Positions 1 through 5,491 are shown, counted from the stretch's first letter. The stretch: 5,661 nucleotides of DNA from Candidatus Falkowiibacteriota bacterium (GCA_013203415.1 JABMQE010000073.1:1-5661); one strand, 5' to 3'. Notes: a model not told the origin generated them from the letters alone. A program made the numbers and translations.

Positions 1-63
1 GTCAATTGTCAATTGTCAATTGTTAATTGTTAATTGTCAATTGTTAATTGTTAATTGTTAAAT
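1..63. repeat. Heptamer tandem repeat, GTYAATT x 8 plus one degenerate copy
   Basis: Eight exact copies of GTCAATT or GTTAATT run head to tail from position 1 to 56, followed by a degenerate ninth copy, GTTAAAT, at 57-63. The array may continue to the left of the window. The only variable base is the third (C or T), and the copies are in the order C,C,C,T,T,C,T,T. There are no spacers, so it is not a CRISPR array. It ends 2 nt before the GTG start of pilB and leaves no room for a Shine-Dalgarno sequence. In the pilB frame a TAA lies directly before the GTG (63-65), so the repeat is not part of that coding region. Confidence 0.95.
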
Positions 64-65
64 AA

Positions 66-1799
66 GTGTCTGTAAATTTTTTAGACAATCTAGTCGCCCA
101 AAAAATTCTTTCTGTTACCGATGCCGAAAAGATAAAAAAACAAGCCGCCTCAAACAATGAAAGTATTATTAGAACTTTGCAGGGCTCTGGCCTGGTTGAT
201 GGCCAAAAATTATTAGCAGCCGAGGGCTCTTTTTTTGGTATCGAAGAAGTCGAGCTCTCCCGCCATGTTATTAATAAAGAAACATTAAATATCCTCCCCC
301 AGGATTTGGCTGAAAATTACGAATTAGTGGCTTTCAAAAAACAGGGTGATATTATTTCTATCGCCTTGGCCGATCCTGGAAATTTTAAAGCCCGTGAGGC
401 AGTCGAATTTTTTGCCAGAAAAAATAACCTAAAAATAAAATATTACATCACTTCGTTCAAAGGTTTGGGCATTGCCCAAAAGCAGTATTCCACCCTAAAA
501 TCCGAGGTGGGCGAAGCCCTTGATGTTGCCAAAGAAAAGTTCGAGATTCCTTCGGAAGATGCCGTTTCTAAAAAAGGCGAAGAGTTCGAAGAAGTTATCA
601 AAAGCGCTCCGGTAGCTAAAATGACTTCTGTTATTCTCCGCCATGCTATTGATGGCCGTGCTTCCGATATTCATATCGAGCCGATGGAAGACAAAACCCG
701 CGTTCGTTATCGTGTTGATGGCTCGCTCCATACCTCCTTAACCCTCCCAAAATATATCCATGCCGCTCTTATCTCTAGAATCAAAGTTTTAGCCGGCTTA
801 AAAATCGACGAAACCCGCATCCCGCAGGACGGACACATTAGGCAAAAAGACGGCAAAAATAAGATTGATCTTCGTGTTTCTACCATTCCTTTATCCGAGG
901 GTGAAAAAGTGGTAATGAGAATCCTCGAGGTTACTGCCGACCCCCCAAGCTTGGAAGATCTGGGCTTTGTCCGCCGCAATTTTGAAGCTATTAAACGCAA
1001 TATAAAAAAGCCCCATGGAATGTTTTTGGTTACTGGCCCGACAGGCAGTGGTAAATCAACCACCCTCTTCTCCATCCTTAATATCCTAAACAAAGAGCAA
1101 GTTAACATCTGTACTTTGGAAGATCCGGTCGAGTATCATGTCGAGGGTGTTAATCAGTCCCAGGTAAATCCCGAGGTTAATTTTACATTTGCCTCTGGTT
1201 TGCGCGCTCTCCTTCGTCAGGATCCAGACATCGTTATGGTTGGTGAAATCCGTGATAACGAAACCGCAGAGCTGGCTATTCATGCCGCCTTAACCGGCCA
1301 CTTTGTTCTCTCTACCCTTCATACCAATGATGCTTTTGGCGCCATCCCGCGTTTTATTGATATGAAAGCCGAGCCCTTTCTATTAGTTTCCACCCTAAAC
1401 ATTATTATTGCCCAACGCTTGGTCCGTCGTCTTTGCGAACACTGCAAAGAAGAATTTAGGGCTCCGGAAAATATCACGGGAGAAGTTAAAATCGAGCTTC
1501 AAAAAATTTCTAATGCCGAAACATTAATCGACTTAAACCCAAAAAACCCTGTTTTTTATAAAGGCAAGGGATGCCCTCGCTGCAACAATCTTGGCACCCA
1601 AGGCCGTCTTGCCATTGCCGAAGTTTTAGAAATGACGCCCCAGCTTAAAGAGGTAATCCTTAATGGCTCAAAACCTGCGCAGGCCGAGGCCGAGATAAAG
1701 CGCCAAGGCATGCTTACTATCCGGCAGGATGGTATTCTTAAGGCCATGCAGGGATTTATCTCCATCGAAGAGGTTTTCTCTGTCACTAGCGAGGATTAG
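66..1799 (+). CDS. pilB: Type IV pilus assembly (extension) ATPase PilB / GspE family
   Basis: 577-residue cytoplasmic secretion ATPase expected to power pilin polymerisation at the PilC platform. Residues about 20-145 form the GspE/MshEN-type N-terminal domain; about 180-570 form the ATPase. Visible motifs: SDIHIEP (200-206), RVRYRVDG (212-219), Walker A GPTGSGKST (324-332, Lys330), Asp box LEDPVEY (351-357), Walker B DIVMVGEIRD with catalytic Glu394, and the His box TGHFVLSTLHTND (410-422). Two CxxC pairs (Cys457/460 and Cys503/506) make the zinc-binding tetracysteine typical of PilB/GspE and absent from PilT. Length is normal and every catalytic motif is present. GTG at 66 is the first possible start after an in-frame TAA at 63-65, and the N-terminal domain is complete from there; the next TTG would delete part of it. 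There is no Shine-Dalgarno sequence. A T2SS GspE is possible in principle, but the neighbouring PilT-like gene favours T4P. Confidence 0.96.
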   Translation: MSVNFLDNLVAQKILSVTDAEKIKKQAASNNESIIRTLQGSGLVDGQKLLAAEGSFFGIEEVELSRHVINKETLNILPQDLAENYELVAFKKQGDIISIALADPGNFKAREAVEFFARKNNLKIKYYITSFKGLGIAQKQYSTLKSEVGEALDVAKEKFEIPSEDAVSKKGEEFEEVIKSAPVAKMTSVILRHAIDGRASDIHIEPMEDKTRVRYRVDGSLHTSLTLPKYIHAALISRIKVLAGLKIDETRIPQDGHIRQKDGKNKIDLRVSTIPLSEGEKVVMRILEVTADPPSLEDLGFVRRNFEAIKRNIKKPHGMFLVTGPTGSGKSTTLFSILNILNKEQVNICTLEDPVEYHVEGVNQSQVNPEVNFTFASGLRALLRQDPDIVMVGEIRDNETAELAIHAALTGHFVLSTLHTNDAFGAIPRFIDMKAEPFLLVSTLNIIIAQRLVRRLCEHCKEEFRAPENITGEVKIELQKISNAETLIDLNPKNPVFYKGKGCPRCNNLGTQGRLAIAEVLEMTPQLKEVILNGSKPAQAEAEIKRQGMLTIRQDGILKAMQGFISIEEVFSVTSED

Positions 1800-1838
1800 T
1801 AATAAAATTATTTTTATAATTATTTTTTTATATATTAT
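1800..1838 (+). promoter_or_regulatory. 39-nt all-A/T spacer with a TATAAT box before the receiver gene
   Basis: Every base from 1800 to 1838 is A or T. A TATAAT lies at 1815-1820, about 16 nt before the ATG at 1837, but no -35 match is visible 16-18 nt upstream, so a promoter here is only possible. There is no Shine-Dalgarno sequence. Translation may depend on an unstructured leader, on read-through from pilB, or on a near-leaderless transcript starting around 1827. Confidence 0.35.
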
Positions 1839-2220
1839 GAAGCCAAAAAAAATAAAAATTTTGTTAATCGAAGATGATAATTTCTTGTCCGGCATATATG
1901 TCGCTAAATTCGAAATGGAGGGCTTCGAAATTATTGCCGAGAGAAGAGGCGAGGAAGGCCAAAAAATCGCCAAAAAAGAAAAACCCGATGTTATCCTTCT
2001 TGATATCCTTTTGCCAGGCAAGGATGGTTTTGCTGTTCTAAAAGAATTAAAAACCGACGCCGCCACCAGCCGGATTCCTGTTATTGTTATGACCAACTTA
2101 AGCGAGGATAGTAATGTTAAAAAAGCTTTCGATTTAGGTGCAACCGACTATCTTGTAAAAGCCCATTTTCTTCCCGCCGAGATTATCGACAAGGTTAAAA
2201 AAGTAATCAGCAAAAAATGA
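1837..2220 (+). CDS. Stand-alone response regulator receiver (CheY-like)
   Basis: 127-residue single receiver domain with no output domain. All residues for phosphorylation are present: acidic pocket Glu12-Asp13-Asp14 (LLIEDDN), phospho-acceptor Asp56 in DVILLDILLPGKDG, Thr86 in VIVMTN, and Lys108 in DYLVKAH. It should therefore be phosphorylated by a partner kinase and act through protein-protein contact, as PilG/PilH or CheY do. The ATG at 1837 is chosen because the receiver fold begins at once (KKIKILLIEDD). An in-frame ATG at 1729 would add 36 unrelated residues and overlap the end of pilB. It lies 37 nt after pilB and no histidine kinase is in the window. Its place between the pilus motors suggests it controls pilus activity, but the target is unknown. 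The TGA stop argues against the TGA=Gly code of Gracilibacteria. Confidence 0.93.
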   Translation: MKPKKIKILLIEDDNFLSGIYVAKFEMEGFEIIAERRGEEGQKIAKKEKPDVILLDILLPGKDGFAVLKELKTDAATSRIPVIVMTNLSEDSNVKKAFDLGATDYLVKAHFLPAEIIDKVKKVISKK

Positions 2221-2223
2221 AGC

Positions 2224-2243
2224 CCCCTAGTAAGAGCTAGGGG
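2224..2243 (+). terminator. Hairpin 1 right after the receiver stop codon (possible transcript end)
   Basis: CCCCTAG (2224-2230) pairs with CTAGGGG (2237-2243), 7 bp around a 6-nt loop, starting 3 nt after the receiver TGA. No T-tract follows (next bases are CGTCTGATAAAAC), so it is not a classic intrinsic terminator. It may mark a processed 3' end, or be the first element of the structured region. Confidence 0.35.
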
Positions 2244-2268
2244 CGTCTGATAAAACAGTGTAGGGGCG

Positions 2269-2288
2269 CCTGCCTGCCGGTAGGTAGG
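2269..2288 (+). other. Hairpin 2 with a CCTGCCT / AGGTAGG stem
   Basis: CCTGCCT (2269-2275) pairs with AGGTAGG (2282-2288), 7 bp including one G-T wobble, around a GCCGGT loop. As DNA it is a near-palindrome, which is the shape of dispersed REP-like elements. Its CCTGCC sequence recurs in hairpin 5. Confidence 0.5.
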
Positions 2289-2290
2289 AA

Positions 2291-2363
2291 ACCCCGCACC
2301 GAAGGTCTAATAGCCTCGCGTCTTTACCTCTAGATAGGAACCAAAGACCTTCTGGTGCGGGGT
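2291..2363 (+). other. Hairpin 3, long stem of 10 + 8 bp
   Basis: ACCCCGCACC (2291-2300) pairs perfectly with GGTGCGGGGT (2354-2363). The stem then continues with GAAGGTCT (2301-2308) against AGACCTTC (2345-2352), interrupted only by a bulged T at 2353. That is 18 bp closed by a 36-nt apical region (2309-2344). It is the strongest structure in the intergenic region. No T-tract follows the 3' arm, so it is not an intrinsic terminator. Confidence 0.75.
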
Positions 2364-2403
2364 AAACTACAATAAGGCGTCATTAATTACTAAAATGGTA
2401 GGG

Positions 2404-2426
2404 TGGGGCTTTTCAAACAAGCCCCA
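2404..2426 (+). other. Hairpin 4 with a TGGGGCTT / AAGCCCCA stem
   Basis: TGGGGCTT (2404-2411) pairs with AAGCCCCA (2419-2426), 8 perfect bp around a 7-nt loop. The GGGGCTT arm is also complementary to AAGCCCC at 2220-2226, which overlaps the receiver stop codon, so a long-range alternative pairing could replace this hairpin. Confidence 0.65.
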
Positions 2427-2430
2427 AGTA

Positions 2431-2457
2431 CCTGCCCTTTTCTTTTGAAAGGGCAGG
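2431..2457 (+). promoter_or_regulatory. Hairpin 5 abutting the ribosome binding site of the PilT-like gene
   Basis: CCTGCCCTTT (2431-2440) pairs perfectly with AAAGGGCAGG (2448-2457), 10 bp around a 7-nt loop. The 3' arm ends within 3 nt of the Shine-Dalgarno AAAGGA, and its GG begins the GGAGAAAGGA run. A ribosome would have to bind right beside this stem, so it is well placed to affect initiation. Whether it does is inference. Confidence 0.6.
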
Positions 2458-2465
2458 AGAAAGGA
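2456..2465 (+). promoter_or_regulatory. Ribosome binding site of the PilT-like gene
   Basis: GGAGAAAGGA contains the Shine-Dalgarno AAAGGA (2460-2465) 5 nt before the ATG at 2471, which fixes that start. The upstream GGAG is half buried in hairpin 5. Confidence 0.75.
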
Positions 2466-2470
2466 TTTTT

Positions 2471-3514
2471 ATGGATACGCAATCTAAAATTTTTTTCGAA
2501 AACCTTTTAACCCAAGCTGTTGAAAACAAGGCCCAGGGCCTTCATCTTTCAGCCGGCAGCCCCCCGATTCTAAAAATTTCAGGCGGCCTTAAACCCTTGG
2601 ATCAGGAATCAGTTTTAAGCAACGAAAATATCGAAGAAATTGTTTTTTCGTTTCTTCCATCTGCTGATCAGGCAACCCTGGTTAGTGAAAAAGAAATTAC
2701 TATCGTTCATAATTTTAAGCCCCAACTTCGCTTTAAGGTTAATGTTTTTTATCAAAAAGGCAATCTTTCGGCCTCTTTTGCTTATATTCCCAACCAGGTA
2801 AAAAATTTAGCCGAGCTTGGCTTAGAGCAGGTAGCCCCTGTTTTGGAACGTTTTCCTAAGGGAGTCATTATTATTAGCGGTCCGTTTGGCAGCGGCAAAT
2901 CAACCCTAATTACCAGCATTATCGAAACCATCAACAACACCAAGTCCAAATATATTATCACCATCGAAGATCCTATCGAGTTTGTCTTTACCAACAAAAA
3001 AGGCATTATCGAGCAGCGCCAGGTTGGCCGTGATGTTAAAAGTTTCGAGCAGGGCTTGGATTTTTTGTCCGAAGAAAAAGTTGATATTATCGCTCTTTCC
3101 GAAATCGAAGACCCTAAGGCCATTCGCGCTGCTATCGAAATGGCTCAGGGCGGTCGCTTGGTTATATTCCAAATCGATGCCGATTCCAGTATAAAAACAA
3201 TAGAAAACATTGTTACCAACTTCCCGCCCAAAGAAGCCCAGACAATCCGCAATCTGCTTAGCGAAAATTTAGCCGCTGTTATTAATCTCCATCTCTTCAA
3301 AAAAATCGGCGGCGGCAGCGTTGTGATTCCAGAAATTCTAATCAACAACTCTGCCTCCAAATCCGTTATCCGCGATGGTAAGTTTTTCCAGCTTGCTAAC
3401 ATTCTCCAAACCGGAAACGACGAGGGCATGGTCTCCCTAGGGAAAGCCGTAAGTGATTTAGTTGCTAAAAATATTATTAGCGCCGAAGAAGCCAGAGCTC
3501 AGCTCGGAGAATAA
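2471..3514 (+). CDS. pilT: PilT-family (retraction-type) pilus ATPase with degenerate active site
   Basis: 347 residues, the normal PilT length, and cytoplasmic. PilT hallmarks are clear: LLTQAV...LHLSAGSPPILK (12-34), RFKVNVFYQKG (87-97), Walker A GPFGSGKST (137-145, Lys143), Asp box TIEDPIEF (164-171), and the C-terminal segment SVIRDGKFFQLANILQTG that matches the PilT AIRNLIRE region. There is no tetracysteine, so it is not PilB. Several catalytic positions are changed. The Walker B GE[IM]RD reads SEIED (210-214), keeping Glu211. Both histidines of the canonical TGH...STLHTND box are replaced (Arg229, Asp236). The two arginines of ALRxxLRED are Asp197 and Glu201. The arginine before IP is Ala104, and the SDLH aspartate is Gly23. 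It may bind ATP but hydrolyse it poorly, so a structural or regulatory role, as for PilU-type partners, is plausible. pilC follows 10 nt later, probably in the same transcript. The symbol names the family, not proven retraction activity. Confidence 0.88.
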   Translation: MDTQSKIFFENLLTQAVENKAQGLHLSAGSPPILKISGGLKPLDQESVLSNENIEEIVFSFLPSADQATLVSEKEITIVHNFKPQLRFKVNVFYQKGNLSASFAYIPNQVKNLAELGLEQVAPVLERFPKGVIIISGPFGSGKSTLITSIIETINNTKSKYIITIEDPIEFVFTNKKGIIEQRQVGRDVKSFEQGLDFLSEEKVDIIALSEIEDPKAIRAAIEMAQGGRLVIFQIDADSSIKTIENIVTNFPPKEAQTIRNLLSENLAAVINLHLFKKIGGGSVVIPEILINNSASKSVIRDGKFFQLANILQTGNDEGMVSLGKAVSDLVAKNIISAEEARAQLGE

Positions 3515-3524
3515 CTTAAATTTC

Positions 3525-4736
3525 ATGATTTTTGCCTACAGAGCCAAAGATAGTCAAGGTCGAGTCCATACTGGCACCTTAGAAGCGCCGGATCTTAATA
3601 ATGCCCAGGAATTATTAGCCGAACAAAACTTTGCCATTATTTCCTTGGAGGATACTGGGGAAGAAGACAAGAAAAACATCGGCCAGTTAGCTATTTTTGA
3701 TAGGGTAGGCGAGCGCGATAAAGTTGTTTTTGCCCGCCAGCTTTCGGTTATGATTTCCGCCAATCTGCCGGTAGTTAAGGCCTTGCGCATCCTAATCGAC
3801 CAAACCCAAAACCAAAAACTCAAATCCATAATTTCCGAAGTAGCAGACGAGGTTAATGGAGGCGCCAAGCTTTCTTCTTCCCTGGGGCATCATCCAGAAG
3901 TTTTTTCCAACTTTTTTATCTCTATGATAAAAACCGGCGAAACTTCCGGCAAGCTCGACGAAGTTCTTAACTACTTAGCCGACCAGCAGGAAAAGGACTA
4001 TGATTTAATAAGCAAGGTTAGGGGCGCTATGGTTTATCCCATTTTTATTACCAGCGGCTTAATCGTGGTCGGTACTCTAATGATGATTTTCGTTATCCCC
4101 AAGCTTACCGCTATGTTAGCCGAAAGCGGCGCCGAGCTTCCCTTTACCACCAGAATGCTTATTGCAACTTCCAATGCCTTTCGCAACCAATGGTGGGTTC
4201 TTGTCATTTTGCTCGCCCTCTTTATTGTCGCTATATTTTATACCAAAAAAAGCAAGTCCGGCGCCAAATATTGGAGCTATATAAGTTTGCGCATTCCCGT
4301 CTTTGGCAAACTGTTAAAAAAAATCTACATCGTCCGTTTTATGCGCTCGATGGCTACCCTTTTGGAAGGCGGCGTTCTCTTGGTCGATTCCCTAAAAATT
4401 GTTGCCGAAGTTATTAGTGATGTTACCTATAAAGAAATTATCCTGGCCACTGCCAAAGAAGTAGAGGATGGAAATTCTATCGCCACTGTCCTTTCCAAAC
4501 GAGATGAAATCCCCACTATGATTCCCCAAATGCTGGCTATTGGCGAGCAGACCGGAAGCTTAGTTAATGTCCTTAAAAAAGTTTCCGACTTTTTTAGCCG
4601 CGACATCGATAATATGGTTGCCAATTTAACCACCCTCTTAGAGCCGATAATTATGATTGTTATGGGTGTTGCTGTCGGCATTATGGTCGCCGCCATTATT
4701 TTGCCTATGTATGATCTTGCCAATAGTTTTGGTTAA
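3525..4736 (+). CDS. pilC: Type IV pilus inner-membrane platform protein PilC (GspF family)
   Basis: 403-residue polytopic membrane protein that couples the cytoplasmic motors to the growing pilus. It starts with the usual PilC N-terminus (IFAYRAKDSQGRVHTGTLEA) and has two T2SSF domains, about 67-190 and 270-393. Each carries a matching motif, MIKTGETSGKLDEVL (134-148) and MLAIGEQTGSLVNVL (336-350), showing the internal duplication of the family. Predicted membrane segments lie at about 171-194, 223-239 and 373-396. The ATG at 3525 gives the standard start; extending to a TTG at 3462 would add 21 unrelated residues overlapping the PilT-like gene. The gene starts 10 nt after that gene's TAA. 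GGAG at 3506-3509 is the only ribosome site candidate and lies rather far from the ATG (15 nt), so translational coupling is likely. No terminator hairpin is seen between pilC and the pilin promoter. Confidence 0.95.
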   Translation: MIFAYRAKDSQGRVHTGTLEAPDLNNAQELLAEQNFAIISLEDTGEEDKKNIGQLAIFDRVGERDKVVFARQLSVMISANLPVVKALRILIDQTQNQKLKSIISEVADEVNGGAKLSSSLGHHPEVFSNFFISMIKTGETSGKLDEVLNYLADQQEKDYDLISKVRGAMVYPIFITSGLIVVGTLMMIFVIPKLTAMLAESGAELPFTTRMLIATSNAFRNQWWVLVILLALFIVAIFYTKKSKSGAKYWSYISLRIPVFGKLLKKIYIVRFMRSMATLLEGGVLLVDSLKIVAEVISDVTYKEIILATAKEVEDGNSIATVLSKRDEIPTMIPQMLAIGEQTGSLVNVLKKVSDFFSRDIDNMVANLTTLLEPIIMIVMGVAVGIMVAAIILPMYDLANSFG

Positions 4737-4751
4737 AAACTAAGCTCCCTG

Positions 4752-4780
4752 TTCACTATTTTTTTCTATAATGGTATAAT
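4752..4780 (+). promoter_or_regulatory. Pilin promoter with extended -10
   Basis: TTCACT (4752-4757, 4 of 6 to TTGACA), a 17-nt spacer, then TATAAT (4775-4780) preceded by TGG, a full extended -10 (TGnTATAAT). TATAAT also occurs at 4767-4772 and, overlapping, at 4780-4785. Transcription should start near 4787, giving a 5' leader of about 45 nt. An own promoter explains how the pilin could be made in excess over the ATPases and PilC. Confidence 0.8.
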
Positions 4781-4813
4781 ATAATTAATATTAAAAAAAA
4801 TAATTCTCCAAAG

Positions 4814-4824
4814 AAAGGAGGTGA
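4814..4824 (+). promoter_or_regulatory. Near-perfect Shine-Dalgarno sequence of the pilin gene
   Basis: AAAGGAGGTGA is fully complementary to the usual 3' end of 16S rRNA and lies 8 nt before the ATG at 4833. The in-frame GTG at 4821 lies inside this site and so is not the start. CTCC at 4806-4809 could pair with GGAG at 4817-4820 across a 7-nt loop and weakly mask the site. Confidence 0.85.
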
Positions 4825-4832
4825 AATCCTTA

Positions 4833-5345
4833 ATGAAACACAAAAAAGGTTTTACTCTTATCGAACTTCTCGTAGTTATCGCAATCATCGGACTCTTGTC
4901 CACCTTAGCAGTCGTCTCTCTAAACAGCACCCGTGGCAAAGCCCGTGATGCCCAGCGCGTCTCCGATGTTAAACAGCTCTCAACCTTAATCGAAATGGCA
5001 AGGGCTAATAATGGTGATGGCACAGTCATGACTGGTTGTACCACTGCCGGTGATATTATTGGCGGCGGAGCAGCATCTCAATGTGCCGGTCCTGATGCTG
5101 ATATTCTAGCCCAATTCCCTAATTTCTCTGACCCAACAGGCACAGCTTCTTGCGATGGCGGCGCTACCCAATCAACAGCTGCTTGCGATTACACCATGGG
5201 AATAACTGGTGCCACCTACGGCAATTATGAACTCTGCTTCTTCTTAGAGCAGGGCGCCGGCGGTTTGGCTACAGGCGTACACAGAATAACCGAAGGCAGT
5301 GTCCTCGATACCCCAGATGCCGATTGTAGTTACAGTTCCGACTAA
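4833..5345 (+). CDS. Type IV pilin with prepilin N-terminal cleavage/methylation motif, six cysteines
   Basis: 170-residue prepilin. It has a short class III leader MKHKKG, cleavage expected after Gly6, then FTLIE (Phe7 at +1, Glu11 at +5) and a hydrophobic helix LLVVIAIIGLLSTLAVVSL that both anchors and assembles the subunit. Prepilin peptidase and N-methylation are expected from the family; the peptidase is not in the window. NSTRGKARDAQRVSDVKQLSTLIEMA continues the helix. The globular part is Gly/Ala/Thr-rich with Cys69, 84, 107, 118, 135 and 165, enough for three disulfides. After residue 57 there is one more Arg (151) and no Lys, against 14 Asp/Glu, so the head is strongly acidic. The ATG at 4833 is chosen over GTG 4821, which lies in the ribosome site. 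A minor pilin or pseudopilin is possible, but the strong own promoter suggests a major subunit. Confidence 0.93.
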   Translation: MKHKKGFTLIELLVVIAIIGLLSTLAVVSLNSTRGKARDAQRVSDVKQLSTLIEMARANNGDGTVMTGCTTAGDIIGGGAASQCAGPDADILAQFPNFSDPTGTASCDGGATQSTAACDYTMGITGATYGNYELCFFLEQGAGGLATGVHRITEGSVLDTPDADCSYSSD

Positions 5346-5379
5346 CCAATTTTCAAAGGGATCCCTGTTGAGAATTTGG
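5346..5379. other. Imperfect palindrome immediately after the pilin stop
   Basis: Beginning at the base after TAA, CCAATTTTCAAAGGGAT pairs with ATCCCTGTTGAGAATTTGG around the perfect 10-bp palindrome AGGGATCCCT (5357-5366). There are two single-base bulges and one G-T wobble. No T-tract follows. It could stabilise the mRNA 3' end or be a REP-like element. Confidence 0.6.
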
Positions 5380-5382
5380 CTT

Positions 5383-5421
5383 GCCCGCTCACTCCGAGTA
5401 AAGCGAGGAGCTGAGCTGGGC
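5383..5421. other. Second post-pilin hairpin
   Basis: GCCCGCTCACTCC (5383-5395) pairs with GGAG-C-TGAGC-T-GGGC (5407-5421): 13 bp with C5411 and T5417 bulged out and an 11-nt loop (5396-5406). It sits between the palindrome at 5346 and the terminator-like hairpin at 5440. Confidence 0.5.
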
Positions 5422-5439
5422 TTATTCAATCCATTACGA

Positions 5440-5485
5440 AAATCAAATACCCCTCGTTCTTATAGAGCGGGGGGTATTGTGATTT
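5440..5485 (+). terminator. Likely intrinsic terminator of the pilin transcript
   Basis: AATACCCCTCGTTCT (5446-5460) pairs with AGAGCGGGGGGTATT (5464-5478), 15 bp with two wobbles and a TAT loop. AAATCA (5440-5445) pairs with TGATTT (5480-5485), extending the stem by 6 bp past a single bulged G. The T-rich TGATTTAATTT follows from 5480, though not as an unbroken T run. The flanking A-rich left side could let it work on the opposite strand too. It ends the region about 95-140 nt after the pilin stop. Confidence 0.7.
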
Positions 5486-5491
5486 AATTTC

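Larger units (their letters stand above)
2221..2470 (+). other. Hairpin-rich intergenic region between receiver and PilT-like genes
   Basis: No convincing coding frame is seen in these 250 nt. The stretch is unusually structured: five separate stem-loops (listed individually) cover most of it, and the last ends next to the ribosome binding site of the downstream gene. Short sequences recur: TAGGGGCG at 2238-2245 and 2261-2268; CCTGCC at 2269, 2273 and 2431; AAGCCCC at 2220-2226 and 2419-2425, with GGGGCTT at 2405-2411. These allow competing pairings. It could be a cis-regulatory leader of the PilT-like gene, a small RNA, or a cluster of mobile palindromic (REP/MITE-like) elements. I recognise no known RNA family in it. 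Confidence 0.6.

Noticed and set aside
1..63. CRISPR array.
   Set aside because: The 7-nt units are contiguous with no spacers.
1729..1836. Longer start for the receiver gene at ATG 1729.
   Set aside because: It adds 36 residues unlike any receiver and overlaps the end of pilB by 71 nt; the receiver fold begins right after the ATG at 1837.
1668..2096. 142-codon open frame on the minus strand.
   Set aside because: It runs antisense across the 3' end of pilB and the receiver, has no recognisable domain and no ribosome site; it is a shadow of real genes.
2262..2310. Resemblance of CCGGTAGGTAG to part of the c-di-GMP (GEMM) riboswitch, tempting next to pilus genes.
   Set aside because: The rest of the GEMM core (the GGGCAAACC and GACGCAAAGCC segments as I remember them) is missing, and the GGTAGGTAGG here is explained by its own hairpin.
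2291..2363. tRNA or integron attC site.
   Set aside because: The 10 + 8 bp stem does not fit a cloverleaf, there is no anticodon arm or CCA end, and the attC boxes RYYYAAC and GTTRRRY are not at the ends.
3462..3524. Longer start for pilC at TTG 3462.
   Set aside because: The 21 extra residues overlap the PilT-like gene and precede the standard PilC N-terminus that begins at 3525.
4821..4832. GTG start of the pilin at 4821.
   Set aside because: This GTG is part of the AAAGGAGGTGA ribosome site; ATG 4833 has correct spacing and gives a typical short leader peptide.
5244..5487. Short open frames of 61 and 62 codons on both strands over the pilin end.
   Set aside because: They run through the pilin 3' end and the hairpins, with low-complexity unrecognisable products and no ribosome site.
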